The translations under genes and the position numbers were made by a program. Positions 14,152 to 21,997 of a stretch of DNA of 31,466 nt are shown here, piece after piece. The stretch is from a virus. Location: positions 1-31,466 of the IMG/VR virus record IMGVR_UViG_3300037963_000354; one strand, 5' to 3'. A model generated the notes under the pieces. The model was not told the origin of the DNA and made no database searches. It saw nothing but the letters and a program-made list of their open reading frames with translations. Position 1 is the first letter of the stretch; each line of letters starts with the position of its first letter.

Positions 14152-14582
14152 AAGATGCAAGTCATATTATTAGAAAAGAAGTTTTTACTGCTTTAAATGG
14201 CAACATAACATTAAATAGTGCTAATGTACCAGTTTATAATGTTGTGCCATCTTCTGCTAGTGAGCCTTATATACTAATTACTTCTATAAGTAATTTAATC
14301 TTTGATGATATAAAAGACACTTACTTAAACAACATACAAACACAAGTAGAAATTGTAACTGCTTTTGATACTAATACTGGTGGTCAATTAGATGCTAACT
14401 TAGGCATGAATCAAATTACTCAAAGATTAATTTCTAGAAATACATTCTTTGATTTAAGTTCAGATAACTTTAAATGCATTTCTGCTCAAAATGATGGTAT
14501 AACATATATTACTGAAGATACAGAGACACAAACAATCTATAGAGGTATATTAACTTTTTCAAATCTTGTTGAAGAATTATGA
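14148..14582 (+). CDS. tail completion/terminator protein (DUF3168-like)
   Basis: The 144-residue product follows the pattern of DUF3168/gpU-type tail terminators. It has an N-terminal helix (IIRKEVFTALNGN), NVPVYNVVPSSASEPYILI, a long strand containing QTQVEIVTAFDT, a helix (MNQITQRLISRN) and a final strand reporting GILTFSN. Such proteins cap the tail tube and join it to the neck. It overlaps both neighbours by 4 bases. It closes the head-tail series before the lysis genes interrupt the tail genes. Confidence 0.75.
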   Translation: MKDASHIIRKEVFTALNGNITLNSANVPVYNVVPSSASEPYILITSISNLIFDDIKDTYLNNIQTQVEIVTAFDTNTGGQLDANLGMNQITQRLISRNTFFDLSSDNFKCISAQNDGITYITEDTETQTIYRGILTFSNLVEEL

Positions 14583-15055
14583 GATTAGAGTTGTACAGAT
14601 ATAGTTCAGAAAAAGATAGTACCTTAGGGCTAATATTTTTAGTAGATGATGAAACAAACAAAAAAGATTTTTTATGCTTTACTCTTGAAGATGAAAAACG
14701 TGAGGTCAAAGTTTATGGAGAAACTCGCATACCTGAAGGCACTTATAAGATTAAATACAGAAAGGAAGGCGGTTACCACAATAAATACTCAAAGCGTTTT
14801 CCAAACATTCATAGAGGTATGCTACACATTACTGACGTTCCTAACTTTGAGTATATTCTTATTCATTGTGGTAATGATACTAGCCACACACACGGTTGCA
14901 TCCTTGTTGGCGATGTTATATCACAAAATACTAACAAAGAGCCGTTTCTAGGGCAATCATCAAATTGTTACAAAAGAATTTATCCAATTATTGCTGATAT
15001 ACTAGAATCTCAAAAACATCTATCAATTAAAATTATTAATTTTGAAGAAATCTAA
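14579..15055 (+). CDS. DUF5675-like protein, candidate cell-wall enzyme
   Basis: The 158-residue product contains the features I know from DUF5675 proteins: LEDEKREVK, TRIPEGTYKIKYR and HRGMLHITDVPNFEYILIH, then GNDTSHTHGCILVG. The last part has His96 and the triplet His105-Gly106-Cys107 after Thr104, resembling the S/T-HGC active site of L,D-transpeptidases. The enzyme may therefore act on peptidoglycan, as endolysin or wall-modifying partner of the holin downstream. Catalysis is inferred. The gene overlaps the tail-completion gene by 4 bases. Confidence 0.75.
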   Translation: MRLELYRYSSEKDSTLGLIFLVDDETNKKDFLCFTLEDEKREVKVYGETRIPEGTYKIKYRKEGGYHNKYSKRFPNIHRGMLHITDVPNFEYILIHCGNDTSHTHGCILVGDVISQNTNKEPFLGQSSNCYKRIYPIIADILESQKHLSIKIINFEEI

Positions 15056-15065
15056 ATCACAAAAC

Positions 15066-15368
15066 ATGGATGATATAACAAACAAAAAAGTTGCTTTGGA
15101 CGTTGACGGAGATGGCAAAAGCGATATCAAAATAGATATAAAATTTTTAGGATTATTGGTAGGTGGTATTATATCATTAACTATGACATATTCACAATTA
15201 ACTGCTGAAATAGAAGTGGCTAAGACATTGCCTGAATATAAGATAGAACAAGATGATACTAAAGTAATAAATCAAAAAATAGATTACTTAATCAAAGAAC
15301 TAGAAAAATACGAAGAACAAACTAACAGAAGATTAAATAGTTTAGAAGATAAAGTTTATAAAAAATGA
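15066..15368 (+). CDS. single-TM protein with coiled coil, lysis region, 100 aa
   Basis: The N-terminus has an Asp-rich DVDGDGKSD segment that resembles a calcium-binding loop. A transmembrane helix follows (FLGLLVGGIISLTMTY, about 29-44), then a long charged coiled-coil tail (DYLIKELEKYEEQTNRRLNS). One-TM proteins with a coiled coil next to a holin are often antiholin-, hemolysin XhlA- or spanin-like. ATG at 15066 is chosen; TTG at 15042 would overlap the upstream gene. It overlaps the next gene by 4 bases. Confidence 0.65.
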   Translation: MDDITNKKVALDVDGDGKSDIKIDIKFLGLLVGGIISLTMTYSQLTAEIEVAKTLPEYKIEQDDTKVINQKIDYLIKELEKYEEQTNRRLNSLEDKVYKK

Positions 15369-15685
15369 TTGCTAAAATCTTCTTTGTAATTTTAGCATTA
15401 AATAATATTACATTTAAAGTGGATGGTCTTACTTGTAGTATGTGTTCATTAAATGTTCAGAAACAATTAGAAAAAGTTTACTTTATAGAAAGTGTTGAAG
15501 CTGACATTGAAGAAGTCACTTACAAAGTACAATTAAAAAAAAATCATTATATTGATTTTTATGCTATAGCAAATGCTGTAACAGATGCTGGATTTAGCAT
15601 AAATAAAGAATCATTAAATGTAGGTACTAAAAATACAAATGATTTTTGGAAGAATAGTAACTATATAATTTGGAAGAACGAATGA
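15365..15685 (+). CDS. exported heavy-metal-associated (HMA) domain protein
   Basis: The 106-residue product begins with a short hydrophobic signal-like segment (MIAKIFFVILALNN). It then has an HMA domain: FKVDGLTCSMCSLNVQKQLE with the metal-binding Cys24-x-x-Cys27, a helix, VEADIEEV, and a closing helix ending DAGFSINKESL. HMA domains bind Cu(I), Hg(II) or Zn(II) and pass them between proteins. This domain would sit in the periplasm. It lies between membrane-protein genes of the lysis cassette, overlapping its neighbours by 4 bases, so it may be a host-derived cargo gene or have a lysis-related or metal-scavenging role. Confidence 0.75.
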   Translation: MIAKIFFVILALNNITFKVDGLTCSMCSLNVQKQLEKVYFIESVEADIEEVTYKVQLKKNHYIDFYAIANAVTDAGFSINKESLNVGTKNTNDFWKNSNYIIWKNE

Positions 15686-15873
15686 AATTATTAAGTGATA
15701 TAAATTTATCTGAAAGTGATGTTAACAAACAATTAAGGGTTAATCAAACCATATCAAAAATAAATACACTAATGGATGTAGCTGATGGCTTAAAAGAATG
15801 GGAAGGTGTACAAAGAATAGAAATTTTTTTAAGAATAGAAACAAAATTAATTGATTTAATAGATGAATTGTAA
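15682..15873 (+). CDS. hypothetical protein of the lysis cassette, 63 aa
   Basis: The product is a helical, soluble, mildly acidic protein (LLSDINLSESDVNKQLRVN, then TISKINTLMDVADGLKEW) with no membrane segment. No family recognised. ATG at 15682 is chosen because it overlaps the upstream TGA as ATGA; a TTG at 15670 would add four residues. Its stop overlaps the start of the 26-residue membrane peptide (TAATG), so it is translated in a chain with the lysis genes. Confidence 0.6.
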   Translation: MKLLSDINLSESDVNKQLRVNQTISKINTLMDVADGLKEWEGVQRIEIFLRIETKLIDLIDEL

Positions 15874-15953
15874 TGCTTGTAGAATCTGTATTTATGGTAA
15901 TTGCTTTTGCAATTAGTATGTTGCTCATAGGTGTTTTTTTAAGAGATGAATAA
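15873..15953 (+). CDS. 26-aa single-helix membrane peptide
   Basis: From ATG at 15873 (TAATG overlap with the upstream stop) the frame encodes MLVESVFMVIAFAISMLLIG followed by VFLRDE. This is a single hydrophobic helix with an acidic start and a charged end. It overlaps the holin start at 15946 by 8 bases. The precise coupling on both sides argues that it is translated. A pinholin- or antiholin-like function is possible. Confidence 0.6.
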   Translation: MLVESVFMVIAFAISMLLIGVFLRDE

Positions 15954-16332
15954 AATATTTGAAAAAATTTTTGGAGAAACCACAAAAGGTATAGCTGATA
16001 TAGTAGATAGGTTTGTCATGACTAAAGAGGACAAGCATAAGGCAAACCAAGAAATACAACAACTCTTTCAATCCTTTGAAATAGAAATGCAAAAGAATAC
16101 TACTGAAAGATGGAAGTATGATTCTACATCTGATAGTTGGTTATCTAAAAACATAAGACCATTGGTATTGCTAATATTAGTAGTAAGTACAATATTGCTT
16201 GTATTTGTAGATGCTGGTAAAATATCTTTTGAGGTAAAAGAAAGCTGGGTAGATTTATTACAAATAGTTTTGATTACTGTTATAGGTGCATACTTTGGAA
16301 GTCGTGGCTTGGAAAAGTATAAGCAAAAGTAA
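15946..16332 (+). CDS. holin, 3TM family-like
   Basis: The 128-residue product has a charged N-terminal half (VDRFVMTKEDKHKANQEI) and then the recognisable WLSKNIRPLVLLILVVST segment. At least two transmembrane helices follow (about 70-89 and 103-117), and the tail is basic and short. The arrangement TTERWKYDSTSDSWLSKNIR before the first helix is typical of the 3TM phage holin family. It would open the inner membrane so that the wall enzyme can act. It overlaps the 26-aa peptide gene by 8 bases and the next small gene by one base (TAATG). Confidence 0.8.
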   Translation: MNKIFEKIFGETTKGIADIVDRFVMTKEDKHKANQEIQQLFQSFEIEMQKNTTERWKYDSTSDSWLSKNIRPLVLLILVVSTILLVFVDAGKISFEVKESWVDLLQIVLITVIGAYFGSRGLEKYKQK

Positions 16333-16472
16333 TGGCTAAAAGATTTTTTCCAAAAGCATACGAGCATAAACCAAAAAAGAAAAGAAAAGGAATACATAGT
16401 AAAAATAGAAACACAAATCAAAAAAGTGGAAAATACTATAAAGGTTCAAAATACAGAGGTCAAGGAAGGTAA
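16332..16472 (+). CDS. 46-aa very basic peptide
   Basis: The frame begins at an ATG in a TAATG overlap with the holin stop and encodes MAKRFFPKAYEHKPKKKRKG followed by an Asn/Lys/Gly-rich tail (NTNQKSGKYYKGSKYRGQGR). About a third of residues are Lys or Arg and there is no hydrophobic core, so it should be unstructured and may bind nucleic acid or membranes. It overlaps the HNH gene by 47 bases in a different frame. No family recognised. Confidence 0.55.
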   Translation: MAKRFFPKAYEHKPKKKRKGIHSKNRNTNQKSGKYYKGSKYRGQGR

Positions 16473-16866
16473 GATTTGTGCTACTTGTAAAGAATATAAA
16501 CCATTACATAGATACTACAAAAGGGAAAATAGGAAACCTGAAATTCATTGTAGAGATTGCAGAAACAAACAAAGAGAAAAAAACCATAGGCATTGGAAAC
16601 AAGAATTTATTTATAAATTATCTGAACACATAGAGATTAAATGTGTAAAATGTGGTTATGATAAAAACTTTTCTGCATTAGACTTTCACCATACAAAAAG
16701 AAAAAAATTTGCAATAGCTAGAGAAATTAGAAACTTGTCCAAAAAAAACTTTACTGATGGTAGAGTTGACATGATTTTATATGAAATTTTAGCTAAGTGT
16801 GAGATACTATGTGCTAACTGTCATAGAGTGCATCACAACAAGCATATTATGAAAATGAAAAAATAG
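16426..16866 (+). CDS. HNH endonuclease with zinc-binding Cys pairs
   Basis: The 146-residue product has an N-terminal Cys4 zinc knuckle (CATC at 18-21, CRDC at 42-45). An HNH nuclease domain follows: CVKCGY (73-78), LDFHH (85-89) and CANCHRVHH (129-137). The Cys residues would bind a structural zinc, and His88/His89 belong to the catalytic ββα-metal site. HNH enzymes in phages act in packaging or as homing endonucleases. It starts with GTG at 16426, inside the basic peptide gene, which is unusual and fits a later insertion. It lies between the lysis cassette and the fibre promoter. Confidence 0.8.
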   Translation: MENTIKVQNTEVKEGKICATCKEYKPLHRYYKRENRKPEIHCRDCRNKQREKNHRHWKQEFIYKLSEHIEIKCVKCGYDKNFSALDFHHTKRKKFAIAREIRNLSKKNFTDGRVDMILYEILAKCEILCANCHRVHHNKHIMKMKK

Positions 16867-16874
16867 TATATTTG
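16867..16874 (+). promoter_or_regulatory. -7 box TATATTTG before the fibre gene
   Basis: Exact TAnnTTTG match ending 16 bases before the ATG at 16891, directly after the HNH stop codon. Confidence 0.55.
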
Positions 16875-16890
16875 TAAATAAAATATTCTT

Positions 16891-19800
16891 ATGGGAACTA
16901 CTCTTACTGGAAAAAATATATCAGCTTCGTATTTAGGTTTATTAAAAACTACTGACAATGCGGTTATAGGCTCAACTGCAAAAAGACTTACAGATGGTAA
17001 TGGTACTGATTCACCATTGTTTTTATCTACATCTCAATTAGGTATTGGTGTTACACCTACTGAAGCATTAACCATTTCTAGTGGTAACATACAATTATCT
17101 AATGATAATAAATTACAATTTGGTACAAGTGATGTATTTATAAAAGGTACAACTGCTACAGATAATATTCAAATAGGTTTACAAGGTGCAACTAAATTAA
17201 CACTACATCAAACAAATGGATTGACACTTGCTCAATATGGTAGTGGTTCAATTACTGGTACAGTTACACAAAGATTAGGTGTTACTTCTAGTGGTCAAGT
17301 TGTTGAAATACCTATTGGAAGTGGTGCTGTCGATGGTAGTGGTACGGCAGGTAAGATTACAAAGTGGTCGGATTCTGACACAATTACTGATTCAATAATG
17401 TCTGAAAGTGGTTCAACAATAGAGATTGCAGGTGGTGGTGGTAATGGGCAATTGAATCTTACAAGGACAAGTGGAGTAACATTATTTAACCAAGCACAAG
17501 CAAGTGTTGGTGTTATTGGAACTTCAACAAATCATAGATTAGATTTTAAGTCAAATAATACAACTGCTTTAACCATAGATACTTCACAAAGAGTTGGTGT
17601 TGGTATAAGTTCGCCTGATGCTCCGTTACACATACTTAAAGCATCAAGTGGTGCAAATATTGTTACTGCATTAAAATTAGACCCAGATGATGCAACTGTA
17701 GGTTCAGGAACTTCAATAGATTTCAATGCTTCTTCTACAAACACAGGGGCTTCTTTAGTGGGTGCAAGAATTGTTGGTGCAAGGGAAGGTGGTAATGCAA
17801 GTGGATTTTTAGCATTTTACACTTCACCTGATTCAAGTGGTTCTGTTCCTTTAGAACGATTGCGACTAGATGCAAGTGGTAGATTAGGCATAGGTACTTC
17901 ATCGCCTGCGACTGGATATCAATTAACTTTATCAGGTAGCTCTACTGCTGGGTTGGTGTTAAATGATACTGGACAAAGTGGGAATTATCAAATAGCGGCT
18001 AATGGTACTACTTCATATTGGAGATTTGATGGGGACAATGCTAAATCAATATCTTTAAATAGCACAGGTTTAGTTGGAATTGGAGTTATAAACGCTTCTT
18101 CAAAACTTCACGTAACAGATGGAGGAACACCACCAACCATATCAGGTACATACCTTATTTCAGCAACTTCTGCAAGTAATGCAGGAATACAAATTAATGC
18201 AGGAAATACTTCTGCAAGTATTATTGCTTTTGGTGATACTAACTCACAAGACGTGGGTGTTATTCGTTATGACCATAGTGATAATCACATGCGATTTGAC
18301 ACTAATGGTTCAGAACGTATGCGTATCTTATCAGACGGAAAAGTTGGTATAAATACATCAAGTGCTGACAATTTTCTTCACGTAAATTCAGGCACAACAA
18401 ATGTTACCTCAAAATTTGAAAGCACAGATGCAACTTCATATATAAATATTATAGACAATGCGTCAGCAGTTTATGGTGTCTTATTAGGAGTTACAGGAAA
18501 TGATTTTCATATAACGACTGGTGCTTCTACAGGAACTACATTAAACGAAAGGTTACGGGTTACTTCTTCAGGTGATGTAGGAATTGGAACTGATTCGCCT
18601 AATTCTTTACTTTCCGTCGGTGGTACGTTTACAGCTACTACTGCAAAACCAACTGTTGCAGTTGTTGATACAACAAGTGGTGGTTCTTTAGGAATTAGAG
18701 GTCAATCGCCTATTCTAGCATTTGATAGAACTGCAAGTGGAACTCCAAAAATATTAATGGATAGTGGTGGTTTAGAATTTAAAGATGGTACTTTAGATTC
18801 CGAAGGAAGTGTTAATGTAAAAATTGATTCGTCAGGTAATCTTGGGCTGGGAACTTCATCGCCTGATGTAGCAGGATTTCCTTCAAGTACACTTACAGTA
18901 GAAGGTAGTTCAACAAATTATGGTGCATTTGAATTAGGTTCTGCAAGTCAAACAAGTGCTAATGGTAGGTTAGGTGAGATTAGATTTTATAATAAAGAAT
19001 CTGCAAACCCTTATGGTTTTGCAAGTATAAGAGGTTTAAGAGGTTCATCTGCTGGTGATTCACATATTACTTTCTTCACATCATCATCTAATACTGGTTC
19101 AGAACGTATGCGTATCTTATCAGGTGGTCAAGTATCAATAGGTGGCACTTTGACAACTGCAAAATTAAATGTATTATCAGCTACTTATGAAATATTAAGA
19201 TTACACGAAACAGATAGTGGAGGTGGTTTATTAAGATGGACAAATGTAGATGATACAAATGGATGGTATGCAGGAATAACTGGAGGTGAAAAATTTGGTA
19301 TTTCAAGAAATACAGACCCTGATACTGGGGCTGAATTTATCATAAAACAAACTGGTGAGATAGGCATCGGAACTGCATCTCCTGATAGACAATTACACAT
19401 CTCTGATGATGTAACTGGTATAAATATACAAGCTACTACTGGTGATGCCTTTGTTGAATATACAACTGCTGATAATAATGCTTTTATAGGTTTAGACAAT
19501 TCTTTAAATCTTTTAAAAATAAATAATACAAATTCTTTAGGTAGTGCAAATCATTTAGCAATAAACACATCAGGCAACATAGGAATTGGAATAGCTCCAA
19601 CAAGAGATTTTCATTTACACAGAAGCACTTTACCTGATATACATATTACAAATAACGATTCAGGTTCAACTTCTACTGATGGTGCTACTCTTACATTAGA
19701 TGCTTTAGATTTCTTAATACAAAATAGAGAAGCTGGTAATATGAGATTTAATGTTAATGGTTCAGAACGTGCAAGAATTACAAGTGCTGGACAACTTGGC

Positions 19801-21498
19801 GTAGGTGTTACCAGCCCTTCAAATAAAGTTCACATTTATGATGCTACTTCAGATGCACCTTTAAGGATTGAATCAGGCGATGGGTATGTTGGAATAAAAT
19901 TTAAAGACCCTGATAATGATGATAATTTATTTTATAGGGGTGATATAGAATCTTTTTATTTTACTGGTGCAAGATTAGGCATAAATGATTCAAGCCCTGA
20001 TTATGCTTTGAGTGTAAATTCATCTGACTCGCAATCGTATGCACACTTTATAAATACAAGTACTGGAAATACTGCAAGTGATGGAACAAATGTAGGTGTA
20101 AATGGTTCTGATTTTTATATATGGCAAAGAGAAAATGCAAGTGCTATAGTTGGCACAAGTGCTACAGAAAGATTTAGAGTATCGGGTAATGGCAATTTCA
20201 TTATTGGTAATACTGTAGTAAATCCAGCTAGCGGATTTTCTGACCAAAAAGGCTTTGGCTATGAATTTTCAAGTGGTCATACACAAATTGCTACTACGTC
20301 AGATAATGTTGCATTAACTATAGGAAAAAATAATGCAAATGATGGAAGTATTATTGAAATAAGAAAAGAAAGTACAGTTATAGGAACTTTTGGAAGCAAC
20401 ACAACTGGTGGTCAACCATTATTAGATATTAGTGCAAATAGTTCAAATGGTAACATGAGATTTTTGACTGCTGGAAGTGAACGAGTTCGCATAACGAGTG
20501 GTGGAAATGTAGGCATAGGTGAGACGGCTCCTGCAACAACATTAGATGTGAGAGGAGCGGGTTCTGTTTCAAATCCAGCTTCAAGTGGTACGACTGTAAG
20601 TACTGGGACAAGATTTAGATTAGGGCAAAGCACAAGTCAAACTAGAGTTTTAGATTTTGGGATAGGAAGTTCATCTCATGGTGCTTGGTTACAAGGTACA
20701 GACAGAAGTGATTTAGGCACTAAAATGCCTATTGCTTTAAATCCAAATGGTGGTGATATAAGTATCGGAAAAGTTGCACCTAATTTTAAATTAGATATTC
20801 ATAATTCAAATACCTCTACAGCAGTTTATCAGCAATTCAGTAATGGTACAACTGGCTCTGCAAGTAGTGATGGTACAGTTTTAGGTATTGATGCAGATGG
20901 TGATTTCTTAATCAATAATCAAGAAGCTAAAACTATAAAATTATTTACTTCTGATTCAGAACGTTTACGAGTTGGAAGCGGTGGAAATGTATCTATTAAT
21001 AATACAGTTGATAAAGGTAAATTGTCAGTTTGGGGAAGCTTAACAGTTGGCTCAACATACGATGATTCTGATATTACAGTTACTGAAACTGGTGATGATA
21101 TAAGTGTTACTGCCGCTAGAGGTGGTTACATAGATGTACTTGTTCCAATGCAAGGAACAACTACACAAAACTGTACTGTAACTTTTACCTATGCAAAAGT
21201 TGGTTGGGCATCTTGGTCTTTAGATTATGAGTTTGCAAGTACAGATGGATTTACAAAGGGCTTTGTGGGTGGATATAATAATAACAGTAATGGTAATGAA
21301 GGAGCAACAACTTTCGAGGGTATAGATGTATCATTAGCAGTAACAAATAGTGGGCAAAGTACTATTGTTACTTTTACTTTTGCAGGAGCAGCGGGTATGG
21401 GTATACATCCAATGGCAAAATTTAGATATGCACAAAGTGGTGGTGATGGTATGCCAAGAGCAGACAGAGTTACTGTAGCTTATGTTGATGGAAGTTAA
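16891..21498 (+). CDS. giant repeat-rich tail fibre protein, 1535 aa
   Basis: The protein is built of about 16 diverged repeats of 70-110 residues. Each contains an SERMRI(L/T)S-like segment followed by G-x-(V/L)GIGTSSP and a short strand (LHI, LTVEG, LDVRG). These repeats are known from fibres of marine and Bacteroidota phages and form elongated trimeric beta structures. The N-terminus (MGTTLTGKNISASYLGLLK) is probably the virion-attachment end. The C-terminus (about 1430-1535) is a different, repeat-free beta domain (FTYAKVGWASWSLDYEFAS) likely to bind the receptor; no S74 chaperone is seen. It lies upstream of the tube and tape measure genes, not at the usual end of the tail module, and has its own promoter box. 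Confidence 0.85.
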   Translation: MGTTLTGKNISASYLGLLKTTDNAVIGSTAKRLTDGNGTDSPLFLSTSQLGIGVTPTEALTISSGNIQLSNDNKLQFGTSDVFIKGTTATDNIQIGLQGATKLTLHQTNGLTLAQYGSGSITGTVTQRLGVTSSGQVVEIPIGSGAVDGSGTAGKITKWSDSDTITDSIMSESGSTIEIAGGGGNGQLNLTRTSGVTLFNQAQASVGVIGTSTNHRLDFKSNNTTALTIDTSQRVGVGISSPDAPLHILKASSGANIVTALKLDPDDATVGSGTSIDFNASSTNTGASLVGARIVGAREGGNASGFLAFYTSPDSSGSVPLERLRLDASGRLGIGTSSPATGYQLTLSGSSTAGLVLNDTGQSGNYQIAANGTTSYWRFDGDNAKSISLNSTGLVGIGVINASSKLHVTDGGTPPTISGTYLISATSASNAGIQINAGNTSASIIAFGDTNSQDVGVIRYDHSDNHMRFDTNGSERMRILSDGKVGINTSSADNFLHVNSGTTNVTSKFESTDATSYINIIDNASAVYGVLLGVTGNDFHITTGASTGTTLNERLRVTSSGDVGIGTDSPNSLLSVGGTFTATTAKPTVAVVDTTSGGSLGIRGQSPILAFDRTASGTPKILMDSGGLEFKDGTLDSEGSVNVKIDSSGNLGLGTSSPDVAGFPSSTLTVEGSSTNYGAFELGSASQTSANGRLGEIRFYNKESANPYGFASIRGLRGSSAGDSHITFFTSSSNTGSERMRILSGGQVSIGGTLTTAKLNVLSATYEILRLHETDSGGGLLRWTNVDDTNGWYAGITGGEKFGISRNTDPDTGAEFIIKQTGEIGIGTASPDRQLHISDDVTGINIQATTGDAFVEYTTADNNAFIGLDNSLNLLKINNTNSLGSANHLAINTSGNIGIGIAPTRDFHLHRSTLPDIHITNNDSGSTSTDGATLTLDALDFLIQNREAGNMRFNVNGSERARITSAGQLGVGVTSPSNKVHIYDATSDAPLRIESGDGYVGIKFKDPDNDDNLFYRGDIESFYFTGARLGINDSSPDYALSVNSSDSQSYAHFINTSTGNTASDGTNVGVNGSDFYIWQRENASAIVGTSATERFRVSGNGNFIIGNTVVNPASGFSDQKGFGYEFSSGHTQIATTSDNVALTIGKNNANDGSIIEIRKESTVIGTFGSNTTGGQPLLDISANSSNGNMRFLTAGSERVRITSGGNVGIGETAPATTLDVRGAGSVSNPASSGTTVSTGTRFRLGQSTSQTRVLDFGIGSSSHGAWLQGTDRSDLGTKMPIALNPNGGDISIGKVAPNFKLDIHNSNTSTAVYQQFSNGTTGSASSDGTVLGIDADGDFLINNQEAKTIKLFTSDSERLRVGSGGNVSINNTVDKGKLSVWGSLTVGSTYDDSDITVTETGDDISVTAARGGYIDVLVPMQGTTTQNCTVTFTYAKVGWASWSLDYEFASTDGFTKGFVGGYNNNSNGNEGATTFEGIDVSLAVTNSGQSTIVTFTFAGAAGMGIHPMAKFRYAQSGGDGMPRADRVTVAYVDGS
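18306..19123 (+). repeat. 29-bp exact repeat within the fibre gene
   Basis: The 29-base segment at 18306-18334, starting TGGTTCAGAACG, is identical to 19095-19123 and encodes GSERMRILS. It uses CGT for Arg where the rest of the genome prefers AGA. Related but diverged copies occur near 19757 and 20956. Identity at synonymous sites suggests recent duplication or recombination between repeats. Confidence 0.8.
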
Positions 21499-21512
21499 AA
21501 GTAAAAAAGTGT

Positions 21513-21520
21513 TATATTTG
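21513..21520 (+). promoter_or_regulatory. -7 box TATATTTG before the 129-aa gene
   Basis: Exact TAnnTTTG match ending 21 bases before the ATG at 21542. A TTG occurs at 21485-21487, 25 bases upstream of the box, slightly too far for a normal -33 element. Confidence 0.5.
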
Positions 21521-21541
21521 TATAAATTAAAATAAAAAATT

Positions 21542-21931
21542 ATGGCTAATACTTACTCTTGGAATTGCAAAACAGTCGATTGCTACCCTACTTTTGACAA
21601 ACAAACTGATGTTGTTTATAACGTACATTGGAGAATTACTGCAACAAGTTCTAAAAAAGATGGTGAGGGTAACCCATATATTGCAAGTTCTTATGGAACA
21701 CAATCTATTTCTACAGATGATATTAAAGACTTCATACCATTTGCAGACCTAACAAATGCAACTGTTACTGGATGGGTTGAAACAACTATGGGTGATGATG
21801 AGGTTGCTGAATTAAAAAGCAACTTAGATTCTAATATTGAATTACAGATTAACCCAACTTCAGTTACACTTACCTTAGAAGATGAGGATAGTGTTGCAGA
21901 AGAAAAATCATCTGAAAAAGAATCTGAATAA
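21542..21931 (+). CDS. conserved tail-region protein, 129 aa (DUF7936-like)
   Basis: The product begins with SWNCKTVDCYPTFDKQTDVV and VHWRITATS, then has YGTQSISTDDIKDFIPFADL, VTGWVETTMGDDEV and an INPTSVTLTL end before an acidic Glu/Ser tail. I recall the pattern W-x-(4)-D-C-Y-P and YGTQ...F-P-(Y/F)-ADLT...V-GW in small proteins encoded near tail fibres of marine phages, without a known function. It may be a fibre-associated, decoration or assembly protein. It has its own promoter box and stands between the fibre and tail tube genes. Confidence 0.65.
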   Translation: MANTYSWNCKTVDCYPTFDKQTDVVYNVHWRITATSSKKDGEGNPYIASSYGTQSISTDDIKDFIPFADLTNATVTGWVETTMGDDEVAELKSNLDSNIELQINPTSVTLTLEDEDSVAEEKSSEKESE

Positions 21932-21954
21932 AAATAATTTTAATATTGTTTCTT

Positions 21955-21962
21955 TAGTTTTG
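21955..21962 (+). promoter_or_regulatory. -7 box TAGTTTTG before the tail tube gene
   Basis: Exact TAnnTTTG match, 35 bases before the ATG at 21998, the longest leader among the matches found. Confidence 0.5.
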
Positions 21963-21997
21963 TAGTATTATATGTTTAACAATTAAATTTTAATACT

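Noticed and set aside
14646-14951. A 101-codon plus-strand frame within the DUF5675-like gene
   Set aside because: It is fully contained in another frame of a gene with clear motifs; hydrophobic composition arises from the frame shift.
18119-18352. Frames within the fibre gene (plus and minus strand)
   Set aside because: The fibre frame is continuous with recognisable repeats; the others are shadows rich in Gln, Leu or Ser.
16891-21498. CRISPR-like repeat array in the fibre region
   Set aside because: The repeats are diverged coding repeats in frame with irregular spacing, not short identical repeats with unique spacers.
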